Shown in pieces: positions 28,035-36,054 of a DNA stretch of 64,000 bases. The notes beneath the pieces were generated by a model. The model saw only the letters and a program-made list of their open reading frames with translations, had not been told where the DNA came from and did not search any database. The stretch is taken from positions 868,001 through 932,000 of the forward strand of contig NZ_CP068159.1 in NCBI RefSeq assembly GCF_016728505.1, given 5' to 3'. This DNA is from Corynebacterium riegelii. Lineage in GTDB: Bacteria; Actinomycetota; Actinomycetes; Mycobacteriales; Mycobacteriaceae. The position numbers and the translations under genes are program-made. Every line of letters begins with the position of its first letter. Position 1 is the stretch's first letter.

Positions 28035-28574
28035 ATGACTGAGAACAACACCAACAACGCCAACAACACCGAAAACCAAGAGGTCCGCGACAACCTGCGT
28101 GAGGTCGGAGACGCCCTGCTGTCTGCCGGCTCCGCACTGGGTGCCGCTGTGGGCAAGTTTGTAGACGGCCTGCCGGAGCGCGTGGCTAACGCGAGCGAGA
28201 AGGCTCGCGAGACGCTGAACTCCGCCACCACGGACGGTGAGGTGAGCTCGGTTGCCACCAACTTTGCCAACGAAGCAGAGAAGCTGTTCAACTCTTTCCG
28301 CGAGCGTGATCTGAAGTTCTCCGAGGACGCAAAGAACACCGTGATGGATGCCATCGGCGATATCCGCGAAAGCTTTAACAAGCGCCTTGAGAACGTGGAC
28401 ACCGAAGGCGCAGAGAAGGCCTTCAACGAGGTGCGCGACCGCTTTGAGAACCTAGCGCGTCGCGTCCAGGAACAGTTCGCCGAAGCCAAGGATGCTGTGG
28501 CAGACGCTGCGGAAGACGCTGCGGACGAGATCATTGACGGCGAGGTTGTCGAGGATACGGATTCCACCAAGTAG
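28035..28574 (+). CDS. Hypothetical acidic coiled-coil protein (179 aa)
   Basis: A strongly acidic protein with an Asn-rich N-terminus, then almost entirely helix with heptad-like spacing (about residues 40-165) and an Asp/Glu-rich end. No signal peptide or membrane helix is seen. The start is ATG 28035 behind a perfect GGAGGAAA. It resembles conserved actinobacterial proteins found beside DUF2516; some are compared with apolipoprotein-like or YtxH-type helical proteins, but no function can be stated. It is co-directional with the DUF445 and DUF2516 genes. Confidence 0.7.
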   Translation: MTENNTNNANNTENQEVRDNLREVGDALLSAGSALGAAVGKFVDGLPERVANASEKARETLNSATTDGEVSSVATNFANEAEKLFNSFRERDLKFSEDAKNTVMDAIGDIRESFNKRLENVDTEGAEKAFNEVRDRFENLARRVQEQFAEAKDAVADAAEDAADEIIDGEVVEDTDSTK

Positions 28575-28584
28575 GGTGTAACGC

Positions 28585-28899
28585 ATGCTCGACTCTGCCA
28601 CCGTTGAACAAATTTTTATGATCATGCGCGTGCCGCTGATTGCGGAGCGCCTTCTGTTCATCCTTGTCGGGGTGGCAGGCATTGTCGGCGTGGTGTTGGC
28701 GTCCACCACCCGCGCCGACGCGTTTGAGGCAGCTGGCCGTCAGCCGAAGATGGCGTGGGCGGCAATCCTGTTTGTTTCATCCGCCGCGCTGTTGCTGCGG
28801 ATCCCGTTCGTGGCGTGGTTCGGCGCCGTTGCGGTGGGCATTTACTGGTTTGATGTGCGCCCGCAGCTTAAAGGCCTTGAGCCTGGTGGCTCCTGGTAA
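28585..28899 (+). CDS. DUF2516 family membrane protein
   Basis: A 104-residue protein with three hydrophobic segments and the C-terminal pattern AVAVGIYWFDVRPQLKG typical of DUF2516. Function is unknown. It begins 10 bp after the coiled-coil gene. Its last 32 bases are also the last coding bases of the convergent DUF2993 gene, so the two 3' ends overlap in antisense. Confidence 0.78.
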   Translation: MLDSATVEQIFMIMRVPLIAERLLFILVGVAGIVGVVLASTTRADAFEAAGRQPKMAWAAILFVSSAALLLRIPFVAWFGAVAVGIYWFDVRPQLKGLEPGGSW

Positions 28900-29656
28900 C
28901 TGACATCTGCTGCAGCTCGTAGAAGTTCACCTTCTCACCCGTCATCTCAAGCACTAGGCCTGCTGGGGTGACGTGGACGTTATTAAGCCGCATGGCCCCC
29001 GCCTCCTGGTTGGCTAGGCCTTCCTGGAGTGATTGGGTGATGGCGTCTGTGATCTCGCCTGGCAGGTCGAAGCCGAACAGTTGGGTGCCGGTGGTTTCAA
29101 ACTGCACGCCCTCGGCGGTGGGGACGGGGCGGATATCTATGTTGGCCACGCCACGGGTGAAGGACAGGGTGAAGGTGCCTGCCTCCGGGTCAGTGGTGAC
29201 TGATGAGACGGTGATCAGCGTGTCCAGCAGCGCGTTGTTGCCAAGCTGCTCGCTGATCGCCTGGTTCAAGATGGCCTGCAGGAGTGCGGACGGTAGCTCG
29301 GCCTGCATGCTGAGGTGATCAGCAATCGGTTCCTGATCAACCAGGCGGACTTTGTCCATGGCGATGGTGGCGGCGGGTTCGCCGGTGATTTGGCCGTCAT
29401 TGATCATCAGGGTGGATGGCGTCTGGATTGTCATGTGCGGAAGCGCGCCGCCGAGCATGCCAATGGTCAGCGGGGTAGCGCCGAAGGACACGTCTGGTTT
29501 CGCCGCGACAACGCCGGGGGATTGCGCCGCGTACTGGGCTTCAAAGCCGTCTTCGATCTGCTTGGACAGGAAGATGCGCAGGCCGGCTTCTGCGATGAGA
29601 AGCAGGATCAGAAGCGCAGCTAGGACACCGATGAGGATTTTCCACGCTGATTTCAT
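28868..29656 (-). CDS. DUF2993 family (LmeA-like) exported lipid-binding protein
   Basis: A 262-residue protein with an N-terminal signal anchor (AWKILIGVLAALLILLLIAEAGL) followed by a beta-rich domain like the tubular lipid-binding DUF2993/LmeA proteins of mycobacteria, which help envelope lipomannan maturation. Short conserved pieces (GGALPHMTI; LPGEITDAITQSLQEGL) fit the family. The start is ATG 29656. Its 3' end overlaps the convergent DUF2516 gene by 32 bp. The methyltransferase gene lies 5 bp upstream, so the two are probably co-transcribed. Confidence 0.78.
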   Translation of the reverse strand: MKSAWKILIGVLAALLILLLIAEAGLRIFLSKQIEDGFEAQYAAQSPGVVAAKPDVSFGATPLTIGMLGGALPHMTIQTPSTLMINDGQITGEPAATIAMDKVRLVDQEPIADHLSMQAELPSALLQAILNQAISEQLGNNALLDTLITVSSVTTDPEAGTFTLSFTRGVANIDIRPVPTAEGVQFETTGTQLFGFDLPGEITDAITQSLQEGLANQEAGAMRLNNVHVTPAGLVLEMTGEKVNFYELQQMSVTRSHQAQGL

Positions 29657-29661
29657 GGGGG

Positions 29662-30471
29662 CTAGTCTACGGGTGCGACTGCCCGCCAGGCGACGGTGAG
29701 GGTGTTGTCGCGCAGGCGGCGTCGGAAAGGAGCCAGCGGCCAGCCGCGCGCAACGAGCTCCTTGTGGGCCTCCCGCCAGCGCACGCGTGGGCCGTGTGGG
29801 GCCCAGCCGGCGGCGTTGGCGTGGGCGCGGTCTGCGTCTTGAAGCAGCTGCCAGATGGGCTCGCCCTCAACATTGCGGTGGATGAGTGCTTTGGGGAGGC
29901 GCTCAGCAATGTCGCTGGGTGTTGCAACGTCGAAGGGGTCCCAGGCAAGGGTGAGGCTGACGGGGCCATCAGCATCAAGAAGCACCCAGGCGGCGCGGCG
30001 CCCCAGCTCGTCGCAGGTGCCCTCAATGAACAGGCCGCCGGGCGCCAAACGCGAGCACACGGCCGACCAGACTGAGGCCACCTCGGCCACGTCGTACTGA
30101 CGCAGCACGTTAAACGCCCGCACCAGGTGGGGTTGGTAGCCGGCGAGTTCGAAGCCGCCGAGCTCGAAGCGCACGCCGTTACGGGGCGGAAGCACCCGTT
30201 CCGGGTCGATCTCCAAGCCGACAACCTCCACCCGCGGGTTGAGCTGGCGCAGCCAACCAGCCCACTCCACGGTGGTGGTGTGGGAGGCGCCGTAGCCAAC
30301 GTCTAGCGCAAGTGGAGTGGCCACAGAACGCAGCAACGCCCCGACGCGCGGGTTGTATCTGGTCCAGCGGTCGGAGCGTCGAAGACGGTTCACGCCGGTA
30401 GTTCCGCGCGTGATCACGCCATATGGTTTTCCTGCGGCCGAGGTGGAGCGCAGGTTGTGATAGTGGGGCAC
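29662..30471 (-). CDS. SAM-dependent methyltransferase-like protein
   Basis: A 269-residue protein with a Rossmann-type motif I LALDVGYGASHTTTVEW (about residues 53-69), motif II VEVVGLEIDPERV, and a later LAPGGLFIEGTCDE. The Gly-rich motif I reads GYGASHT, still within the family range. The start is GTG at 30471. The substrate is unknown; similar genes next to DUF2505 and murB are conserved in corynebacteria and mycobacteria. The C-terminal 60 residues are Arg-rich, which might suit a nucleic acid or an acidic lipid. Confidence 0.75.
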   Translation of the reverse strand: MPHYHNLRSTSAAGKPYGVITRGTTGVNRLRRSDRWTRYNPRVGALLRSVATPLALDVGYGASHTTTVEWAGWLRQLNPRVEVVGLEIDPERVLPPRNGVRFELGGFELAGYQPHLVRAFNVLRQYDVAEVASVWSAVCSRLAPGGLFIEGTCDELGRRAAWVLLDADGPVSLTLAWDPFDVATPSDIAERLPKALIHRNVEGEPIWQLLQDADRAHANAAGWAPHGPRVRWREAHKELVARGWPLAPFRRRLRDNTLTVAWRAVAPVD

Positions 30472-30489
30472 AGGGATAACCCCGAGGCA

Positions 30490-30981
30490 CTAGAGGTTTT
30501 CGGTGATCCACGCCTCGGTGAGCTTGGCCTCATTGGCCACGATCTCCTCGAGCGCTTCCGCCACCTTCGGCTCCAGTGCGGCACCCATGAACGGGATGTC
30601 TACCTTGACCTCATTGTCGTAGGCCAGGGTGGTGGTGTCGCCTGCGCCGCTGAGTGCGATTTCGCCGGAGAAGTCCACCGGGGTGCCCTTGACGTCACCG
30701 GTGAAGGTGTGGGTTGCGGTCTCGCCGTCGAGTGCGCCGATGTTTACTACGCGCTTGAGCTTCAGGTCCTGCGAGATCATGGCCTGAGCGGCTGCCGGCA
30801 TGATGGATTTCGGCAGCACCTCAAAGAGGACCACGGAGTCACCGGTGAACTCGTTGACCGAGCCCGGTTCCGGGGAGAGCTTTGCAGCAATGTACTCCCA
30901 GTACTCCTTGGAGGCGTAAGCCTTGGCCACCTTTTCCGCTGGGTGGTTGATGGTAACGGAGGTTTCGCTACGTACAGTCAT
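30490..30981 (-). CDS. DUF2505 family protein (SRPBCC-like fold)
   Basis: A 163-residue protein matching the actinobacterial DUF2505 layout: strand-rich N-terminus VRSETSVTINHPAEKVAKAYASKEYW, central EVLPKSIMPAAAQAMISQDLKL, and C-terminal helix. It is likely a small hydrophobic-ligand-binding protein; the role is unknown. ATG 30981 was chosen over an upstream frame that would run into murB. Its start is only 15 bp from that of divergent murB, leaving almost no promoter space between them. Confidence 0.78.
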   Translation of the reverse strand: MTVRSETSVTINHPAEKVAKAYASKEYWEYIAAKLSPEPGSVNEFTGDSVVLFEVLPKSIMPAAAQAMISQDLKLKRVVNIGALDGETATHTFTGDVKGTPVDFSGEIALSGAGDTTTLAYDNEVKVDIPFMGAALEPKVAEALEEIVANEAKLTEAWITENL

Positions 30982-30996
30982 GCCCAACAGACTACC

Positions 30997-32004
30997 GTGG
31001 CTTACGTGCAAGACCTATCTTTCGCCGATTTGACCACCCTGCGTGTTGGCGGTGTGCCCGCCGCGGTCCGTGAATGCGTGACAGCCGATGAGATCATCGC
31101 GGCCGTGTCCCAGCTGGATACGGCAGGCAGCCCCCTGCTGGTTGTTGGGGGTGGCTCCAACTTGTTGGTTGCAGACGGCCCCCTGGATCTCACCGCTGTG
31201 CTGGTGCGCAATGAGGGCATCCTGCTTGACGACGCAACGTTGACCATCCAAGCCGGCACCCCCTGGGACACCGTCGTGGAGTTTGCAGTGGAAAACGGCC
31301 TGGGCGGCATCGAGGCCTTGTCCGGCATCCCGGGCTCTGCGGGTGCGACGCCGGTGCAAAACGTTGGCGCGTACGGCGCCGAAATCGCCGACGTGCTTAC
31401 GCGCGTGCGTTTGTACGACAGGAAGACGGGACGCGACGAGTGGGTACCGGCCTCTGCTCTGGATCTGGCGTACCGCTACTCCAACCTGAAGTTCACCTCG
31501 CGCGCCGTGGTGCTGGAGATTGAGCTGCAGCTTGAGCACGCGGAGCTGTCAGCGCCGCTGCGTCATTTGGGTGGGGAGCGTGTGCCGCTGGCGCAGGCGC
31601 GCCAGTCTGTGTTGGAGACGCGCCGGGCGAAGGGCATGGTGCTCGATGCCACCGACCACGACACCTGGTCCGCAGGCTCGTTTTTCACCAACCCGGTTGT
31701 GCCCGTTGAGGTTGCAGATCAGGTGTTTGCGCAGGTTGGGGAGGACACGATGCCGCGCTACGCGGCTGGTGAGGGCCAGGTGAAGCTGTCCGCGGCGTGG
31801 CTGATTGAGCGCGCCGGGTTCCCCCGCGGCTACCCGGGTGAGGATGCGCCCGCGCGCTTGTCCACCAAGCACACGCTGGCGCTGACCAACCGTGGTGGCG
31901 CGCGTGCCGCGGACATCGTGGCGCTGGCCCATGACGTCCAGGCAGGGGTGCGCGAGCGCTTCGGCGTGGAGCTGCACCCCGAGCCGGTGTGGGTGGGCCT
32001 TTAA
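30997..32004 (+). CDS. murB: UDP-N-acetylenolpyruvoylglucosamine reductase
   Basis: A 335-residue flavoprotein making UDP-MurNAc for peptidoglycan. FAD-binding signatures are LTTLRVGGVPA and LLVVGGGSNLLVAD; the GSAGATPVQNVGAYGAE loop and the catalytic Ser in AGSFFTNPV are present, as in type I MurB. GTG 30997 is the likely start (GTG 31006 is another). Neither has a ribosome-binding site, and the divergent gene begins 15 bp away, so murB is probably leaderless or transcribed from within the neighbouring gene. Its stop overlaps that of convergent fadD. Confidence 0.92.
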   Translation: MAYVQDLSFADLTTLRVGGVPAAVRECVTADEIIAAVSQLDTAGSPLLVVGGGSNLLVADGPLDLTAVLVRNEGILLDDATLTIQAGTPWDTVVEFAVENGLGGIEALSGIPGSAGATPVQNVGAYGAEIADVLTRVRLYDRKTGRDEWVPASALDLAYRYSNLKFTSRAVVLEIELQLEHAELSAPLRHLGGERVPLAQARQSVLETRRAKGMVLDATDHDTWSAGSFFTNPVVPVEVADQVFAQVGEDTMPRYAAGEGQVKLSAAWLIERAGFPRGYPGEDAPARLSTKHTLALTNRGGARAADIVALAHDVQAGVRERFGVELHPEPVWVGL

Positions 32005-33692
32005 GCCAGGCGCTCGAGCAGCGCCGCGCGTACTTCGCGGCGGCGCACCTTTCCCATCTGGTCCCGGTTGAGATCCTCGAAGTGGTAGAAGGTGCGCGGC
32101 ACCTTGTAGCGGGTGAGGTTTTCGCGGGCGAAGTCTTTCAGCCCGTCGGGGTCGAGGGCGGCGCCGTCTTCAAGCACGATGCACGCAACGACGTCCTCGG
32201 AGCCGTCCGTACGCGGGCGGCCAACCACGGCAACGTCCTTGATGTCTGGGTGGCGAAGCATGACTTCCTCCACCTCCGCCGGGTACACGTTGAAGCCGCC
32301 GGTGATGATCAGCTCCTTGATGCGCGAGACCAGGCGCACGAAGCCGTCTTCCTCCATCACACCCATGTCGCCGGTGCGGAACCAGCCGTTGTGGAACGCG
32401 ACGTCCGTGTCCTGCGGGTTGTTCAGGTAACCGGCGAAGACTTGCGGGCCCTTGGCCAGGATCTCGCCGGCTTCGCCTGTCGGCATATCCTCGTCCAGGT
32501 TCTTCGGGTTGGCAATGCGGATTTCCGTATCGGGGAAGGGGATGCCGATGTAGCCCGGGCGCCTGTCCGCGGAGCGCGGGTTACCAATCAAAATCGGGCC
32601 GGTTTCGGTCAGACCGTAGCCTTCCACCAGGTGGCCGCCGGTGAGCGCCTCCCAGTCCTCAATCACATCCGCCGGCAGTGACGACGCCCCCGAGAAGCCC
32701 ACCTGCACCTCCGAGAGGTCCACGTTCTGCTCCTTTGCGGTGTCCACAATGCGCTCAAACACGGTGGGCACACCCGGTACGAACGTGGGCGGGGTCTTCT
32801 TCAGCGTGTCCATGATCAGGTTCATCTTCGGTGCCGGCAGCAGGACCAGCTCAGAGCCGATCAGCATCATCAGCGTCAGCGAGAACGTCAGGCCGTATGC
32901 GTGGAAGAACGGCAGGGTGGCCAGCATACGCTGGCCCGGCTCCTGCAGCTCCTTGACCCATGCGCGGCCCTGGATCGGGTTGGCCATCAGGTTGCGGTGT
33001 GTGAGCATTGCGCCCTTCGGCGCGCCAGTGGTGCCCGAGGTGTACAGGATGAGTGCTGGGGAATCCGGGGTCACTTCATCGGGGGTGGCAATGCTGTCGC
33101 CGTCCCCACCGATGGCAGAGCCGGTCAAAACCTCCCATGGCACGGTGTGTGAGCACGGTCCGGTGAGTGCCTCGCGTGCTTCACGGATCTTGCCAAACGG
33201 GATCTTCAAAATCAGCTGCTGCAGGTGCGGCATCGCCTTGGTCATGTCCACCGAAATGACCGTCTCCAACGGGGTGTCTGCGCGCAGTTTCTCCAGTGTG
33301 TCTGCGGTTTTATCCCACACGATTGCAATGCGGGCACCGTGGTCCCTAAACTGCGGGCGCAGCTCATTGGCGGTGTAGAGCGGGTTGTGCTCCACAACCA
33401 CGCCGCCGAGCTTCTGCACGGCGTAGAACGCGGCCACGTGCTGCGGGCAGTTCGGCAGCATGATTGCCACGCGGTCGCCCGGCCGCACACCGAAGGCCTT
33501 CAGGCCGGCTGCGGCGCGGCGAACCTCACGGTCAAGCTCAGCGTAGGTTTGGCCGCGGCCGAAGAACCTTGTTGCGGGTTTCTCCGCGTTCTTTTCTAAG
33601 TTCTCGTCATACAGACGAGCCAGCGTGATCTCGCTGTATTCAAGGGTGTGATCAGTCCACTCGGGGTAATACTGCAGCCAAGGCTTTTCCAT
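32001..33692 (-). CDS. fadD: Long-chain-fatty-acid--CoA ligase
   Basis: A 563-residue adenylate-forming ligase. Visible motifs are ILYTSGTTGAPKGAMLTHRN (P-loop), YGLTETGP, NGWFRTGDMGVMEEDGF, ELIITGGFNVYPAEVE (hinge), and the C-terminal QMGKVRRREV lysine. It activates fatty acids as acyl-AMP and acyl-CoA. ATG 33692 was chosen as the start of the usual MEKPWLQYYP leader. It is 25 bp downstream of a paralogous ligase that looks about half identical, so the pair is a tandem duplication. The 3' end overlaps murB by 4 bp. Confidence 0.93.
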   Translation of the reverse strand: MEKPWLQYYPEWTDHTLEYSEITLARLYDENLEKNAEKPATRFFGRGQTYAELDREVRRAAAGLKAFGVRPGDRVAIMLPNCPQHVAAFYAVQKLGGVVVEHNPLYTANELRPQFRDHGARIAIVWDKTADTLEKLRADTPLETVISVDMTKAMPHLQQLILKIPFGKIREAREALTGPCSHTVPWEVLTGSAIGGDGDSIATPDEVTPDSPALILYTSGTTGAPKGAMLTHRNLMANPIQGRAWVKELQEPGQRMLATLPFFHAYGLTFSLTLMMLIGSELVLLPAPKMNLIMDTLKKTPPTFVPGVPTVFERIVDTAKEQNVDLSEVQVGFSGASSLPADVIEDWEALTGGHLVEGYGLTETGPILIGNPRSADRRPGYIGIPFPDTEIRIANPKNLDEDMPTGEAGEILAKGPQVFAGYLNNPQDTDVAFHNGWFRTGDMGVMEEDGFVRLVSRIKELIITGGFNVYPAEVEEVMLRHPDIKDVAVVGRPRTDGSEDVVACIVLEDGAALDPDGLKDFARENLTRYKVPRTFYHFEDLNRDQMGKVRRREVRAALLERLA

Positions 33693-33717
33693 GGGCCCTA
33701 GCGTACCCCGAGACAAC

Positions 33718-35430
33718 CTACGGCTCCGTAACTTCGTGGCCTGCTTCCAGCGTGTCGACGAGCATATCCCTCACCTCACGCCTCCGAATCTTGCCCGTCT
33801 GATCACGCTTCAGCTCTTCGAAGTGGTAGAACGTCTTCGGCACCTTGTAGCGGGTAAGGCGTTCGCGGGCATACTTCTGGAGGCCGTCGGGGTCGAGGGC
33901 GGCGCCGTCGACAAGCGTGATGCACGCAACGACATCCTCCGAACCGTCGTGCCGCGGACGACCCACAACCGCAATGTCATCGATGTCCGGGTGCTCGCGC
34001 ATGACCCCCTCAACCTCATCCGGGTACACGTTAAAGCCGCCGGTGATGACCATTTCCTTAATGCGGGCGACCAGCTTGATCCACCCATCAGGCTCCATAA
34101 TCGCCATGTCACCGGTGCGGAACCAGCCGTCATGGAACGCGCGCTCATTCGCCTCTGGATTGTTCAGGTAACCGGCGAAGACCTGCGGGCCGCGGGCAAG
34201 CAGCTCGCCCGGCTCACCGTCCGGCATCGTGCGGCTGGGATCATCCGGGTCCGCGATGCGAATCTCCGTGTTGGGGAACGGCAGGCCAATGTATCCCGGA
34301 CGACGCGTGCCATCCAGCGGGTTACCCACCAAAATTGGCGACGTCTCCGTCAAACCGTAGCCCTCAATGAGACGGCCGCCGGTGGCGTTTTCCCAACGCT
34401 CAATCGTGGGCGCCGGCAACGTCGATGCGCCAGAGATAGAGGTATGGACCGAAGAAAGATCAACGTTGCTTTCCACAGCCCAATCGATGATCTTCTCGTA
34501 CAACGTGGGCACACCCGGCAGCACCGTAGGCTTCGTCTTTGTAATCGCCGGCTGGTAGAGCTCCGGCTGCGGCGCCGGCACCAGCACCATCTGCGCACCA
34601 ATGGTTAGCGGCAGGCCATAGTTCAGCGCCAGGCCGTAGATGTGGAACAGCGGCAGCACGCCCAGCACCTTCTCCTTGACCGCGCCCCAGTCCTCCAACC
34701 ACTCCATGCCGGCACGCAGCACCGACACAATGTTGCGGTGCGTCAGCGGCGCGCCCTTCGGCTTACCCGACGTGCCAGAGGTGTACAGGATCACTGCCGT
34801 ATCTTCCGGGCTGATCTGCGGGAAGTGCACCTTGTGGGAACCCAGGTGCATAAACGCGCGCCACGGCATCGTGCCCGGTGCAGCCTTGGTCAGCTGCGCG
34901 CGCTTCTTTGACACTGATGGGAGCGGCAACTGCAGCGCTGCGCGAAGATGCAACGGCATCTCCTCAGTCATATTCACCGAAACGACCTGCTCCAGCGGAG
35001 TCTTACCAATCAGCTCCGTGAACACATCCGCGCGCACATCAAACACCACAGCAAGCTTCGCGCCGTGGTCATTGAACTGATGCTCCAGCTCATAGGCGGT
35101 ATACAGCGGGTTGTGCTCCACAACAACTGCGCCCAAGCGCAGGATCGCCGTGATTATCACGATGTGCTGGGGGCAGTTCGGCAGCGCCACAGCCACACGG
35201 TCGCCCGGGCCAACGCCCAACGTGGTCAACGCCGCAGCAGCCTTGCCCACCTGCTCATTGAGCTGCGCGTAGGTCAACTCCTTGCCCATGAACCACGTTG
35301 CGGCAGTCTTGGGCTGAGTTGCCACGACCTGGTTGAACCAGCTCACCAGCGTGTCATTGCCAATCGACGGATTCGGGTTGGTCCAGCTGGCGTACTGCTT
35401 GATCCAGGCCTTCTCTTCGCTTGCTCCCAC
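33718..35430 (-). CDS. fadD: Long-chain-fatty-acid--CoA ligase (paralogue)
   Basis: A 570-residue ligase with ILYTSGTSGKPKGAPLTHRN, YGLTETSPILVGNPL, WFRTGDMAIMEPDGW, EMVITGGFNVYPDEVE and QTGKIRRREV. Its alignment to the next gene is continuous, including the HNPLYTA...HQFNDHGAK region. GTG 35430 with AAAGGAG 6 nt upstream is the clear start; the longer open frame to 35793 runs through repeats A1, A2 and B1 and is not coding. Together with the enzyme at 4075-5754, three ligases lie in this window, consistent with a fatty-acid-dependent, mycolate-making lifestyle. Confidence 0.92.
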   Translation of the reverse strand: MGASEEKAWIKQYASWTNPNPSIGNDTLVSWFNQVVATQPKTAATWFMGKELTYAQLNEQVGKAAAALTTLGVGPGDRVAVALPNCPQHIVIITAILRLGAVVVEHNPLYTAYELEHQFNDHGAKLAVVFDVRADVFTELIGKTPLEQVVSVNMTEEMPLHLRAALQLPLPSVSKKRAQLTKAAPGTMPWRAFMHLGSHKVHFPQISPEDTAVILYTSGTSGKPKGAPLTHRNIVSVLRAGMEWLEDWGAVKEKVLGVLPLFHIYGLALNYGLPLTIGAQMVLVPAPQPELYQPAITKTKPTVLPGVPTLYEKIIDWAVESNVDLSSVHTSISGASTLPAPTIERWENATGGRLIEGYGLTETSPILVGNPLDGTRRPGYIGLPFPNTEIRIADPDDPSRTMPDGEPGELLARGPQVFAGYLNNPEANERAFHDGWFRTGDMAIMEPDGWIKLVARIKEMVITGGFNVYPDEVEGVMREHPDIDDIAVVGRPRHDGSEDVVACITLVDGAALDPDGLQKYARERLTRYKVPKTFYHFEELKRDQTGKIRRREVRDMLVDTLEAGHEVTEP

Positions 35431-35568
35431 GTGGGCTCCTTTGGTTATCTGTTTCCGTTGATGGTTTCCTTGGCAAAACAATGTAGCGGAGTATAACTTA
35501 CGATGCCGTAGGTTTGGGGGTTTTGGCGGGTTGGTTTTGGGGGTTTGGTGGCTGTATTGGCGGGTTTC

Positions 35569-35645
35569 TGACAAATCTGACGTGACGCCCTCTCTGTCAG
35601 GCTGGCGACCTGGGCAAACGCAAGCCGCGTTGTCAGATTTGTCAG
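35569..35645. repeat. Intergenic repeat family A, copy A1 (77 bp)
   Basis: Terminal inverted repeat TGACAAATCTGAC / GTCAGATTTGTCA, 13 bp perfect, with core GGCGACCTGGGCAAACG. The arm base pair at position 9 is C-G. Confidence 0.85.
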
Positions 35646-35662
35646 GATCCCCGCGTGCCCAC

Positions 35663-35739
35663 TGACAAATGTGACGTGACGCCCTTAGTGCCAGGGTGGT
35701 GAACTGGGCAAACGTAAACCGCGTCGTCAGATTTGTCAG
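35663..35739. repeat. Intergenic repeat family A, copy A2 (77 bp)
   Basis: Same length and orientation as A1, 17 bp after it. The arms are TGACAAATGTGAC / GTCAGATTTGTCA; this is the only copy whose position-9 pair is mismatched. The core is GAACTGGGCAAACG. Confidence 0.85.
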
Positions 35740-35762
35740 CCGGGTAATGGGGCGGCACCCTG

Positions 35763-35847
35763 AATCCTGAATTTGTTTCCCAAAAACGGGCAAAGAATTC
35801 AGTTGCCGCAGGTGGCCAATGGACTCAATCCAAAAGAATTCAGGATT
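35763..35847. repeat. Intergenic repeat family B, copy B1 (85 bp)
   Basis: Terminal inverted repeat AATCCTGAATT / AATTCAGGATT, an internal extra AAAGAATTCAG, and the core in inverse orientation (GCCGCAGGTGG). It is the most diverged of the three B copies. Confidence 0.85.
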
Positions 35848-35914
35848 TGACCCGGCCGTCTGAATTATTTCCGCCCAATTAGGCTGCGCTTGCGAAAAAC
35901 TTAGCTAGACTTCA

Positions 35915-36054
35915 GGCGGAAGGGGGGATCGCGAAGGGAATCGCGATGCTATCCGGGGGAATCCAGTCTCTGCTACCAGCTGCTGTTCTCCGGTAGCTGC
36001 CTCCCACCGAACTACACGGCCCAAGACCAATGGGCATAACCGCAGGAGGCGACT
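35915..36054 (+). ncRNA. Possible structured 5' leader of the MinD-like ATPase gene
   Basis: Downstream of a -35/-10-like pair (TTAGGC at 35879, TAGCTA 17 bp later) lie hairpins ATCGCG/CGCGAT, GCTACC/GGTAGC inside a GGGGGA/CCTCCC frame, and GCCC/GGGC. The leader ends with GCAGGAGG before the ATG. The element is not one I can match to a known riboswitch class. Confidence 0.35.

Larger units (their letters stand above)
35431..36054. other. Long intergenic region with a repeat cluster and a structured leader
   Basis: 624 bp without a plausible gene between divergent fadD and the MinD-like ATPase gene. It holds repeats A1, A2 and B1 in a row (35569-35847), a decayed B-like piece (about 35858-35872), a possible promoter, and about 140 bp of hairpin-rich leader before the ATPase start. 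Listed separately below. Confidence 0.7.

Noticed and set aside
33718..35793. Longer fadD reading frame of 691 codons
   Set aside because: The extra 121 codons run through intergenic repeats; GTG 35430 has a good ribosome site and matches the family length.
35569..35847. Repeats A1-A2-B1 as a CRISPR array
   Set aside because: The units are 77-85 bp with diverged interiors and inverted ends, only two of one type lie side by side, spacing is irregular, and no cas gene is present.
35905..36054. c-di-AMP (ydaO-type) riboswitch
   Set aside because: Only a short GGGGGAATCCA-like piece agrees; the other conserved blocks are missing, so it is reported only as an unclassified leader.
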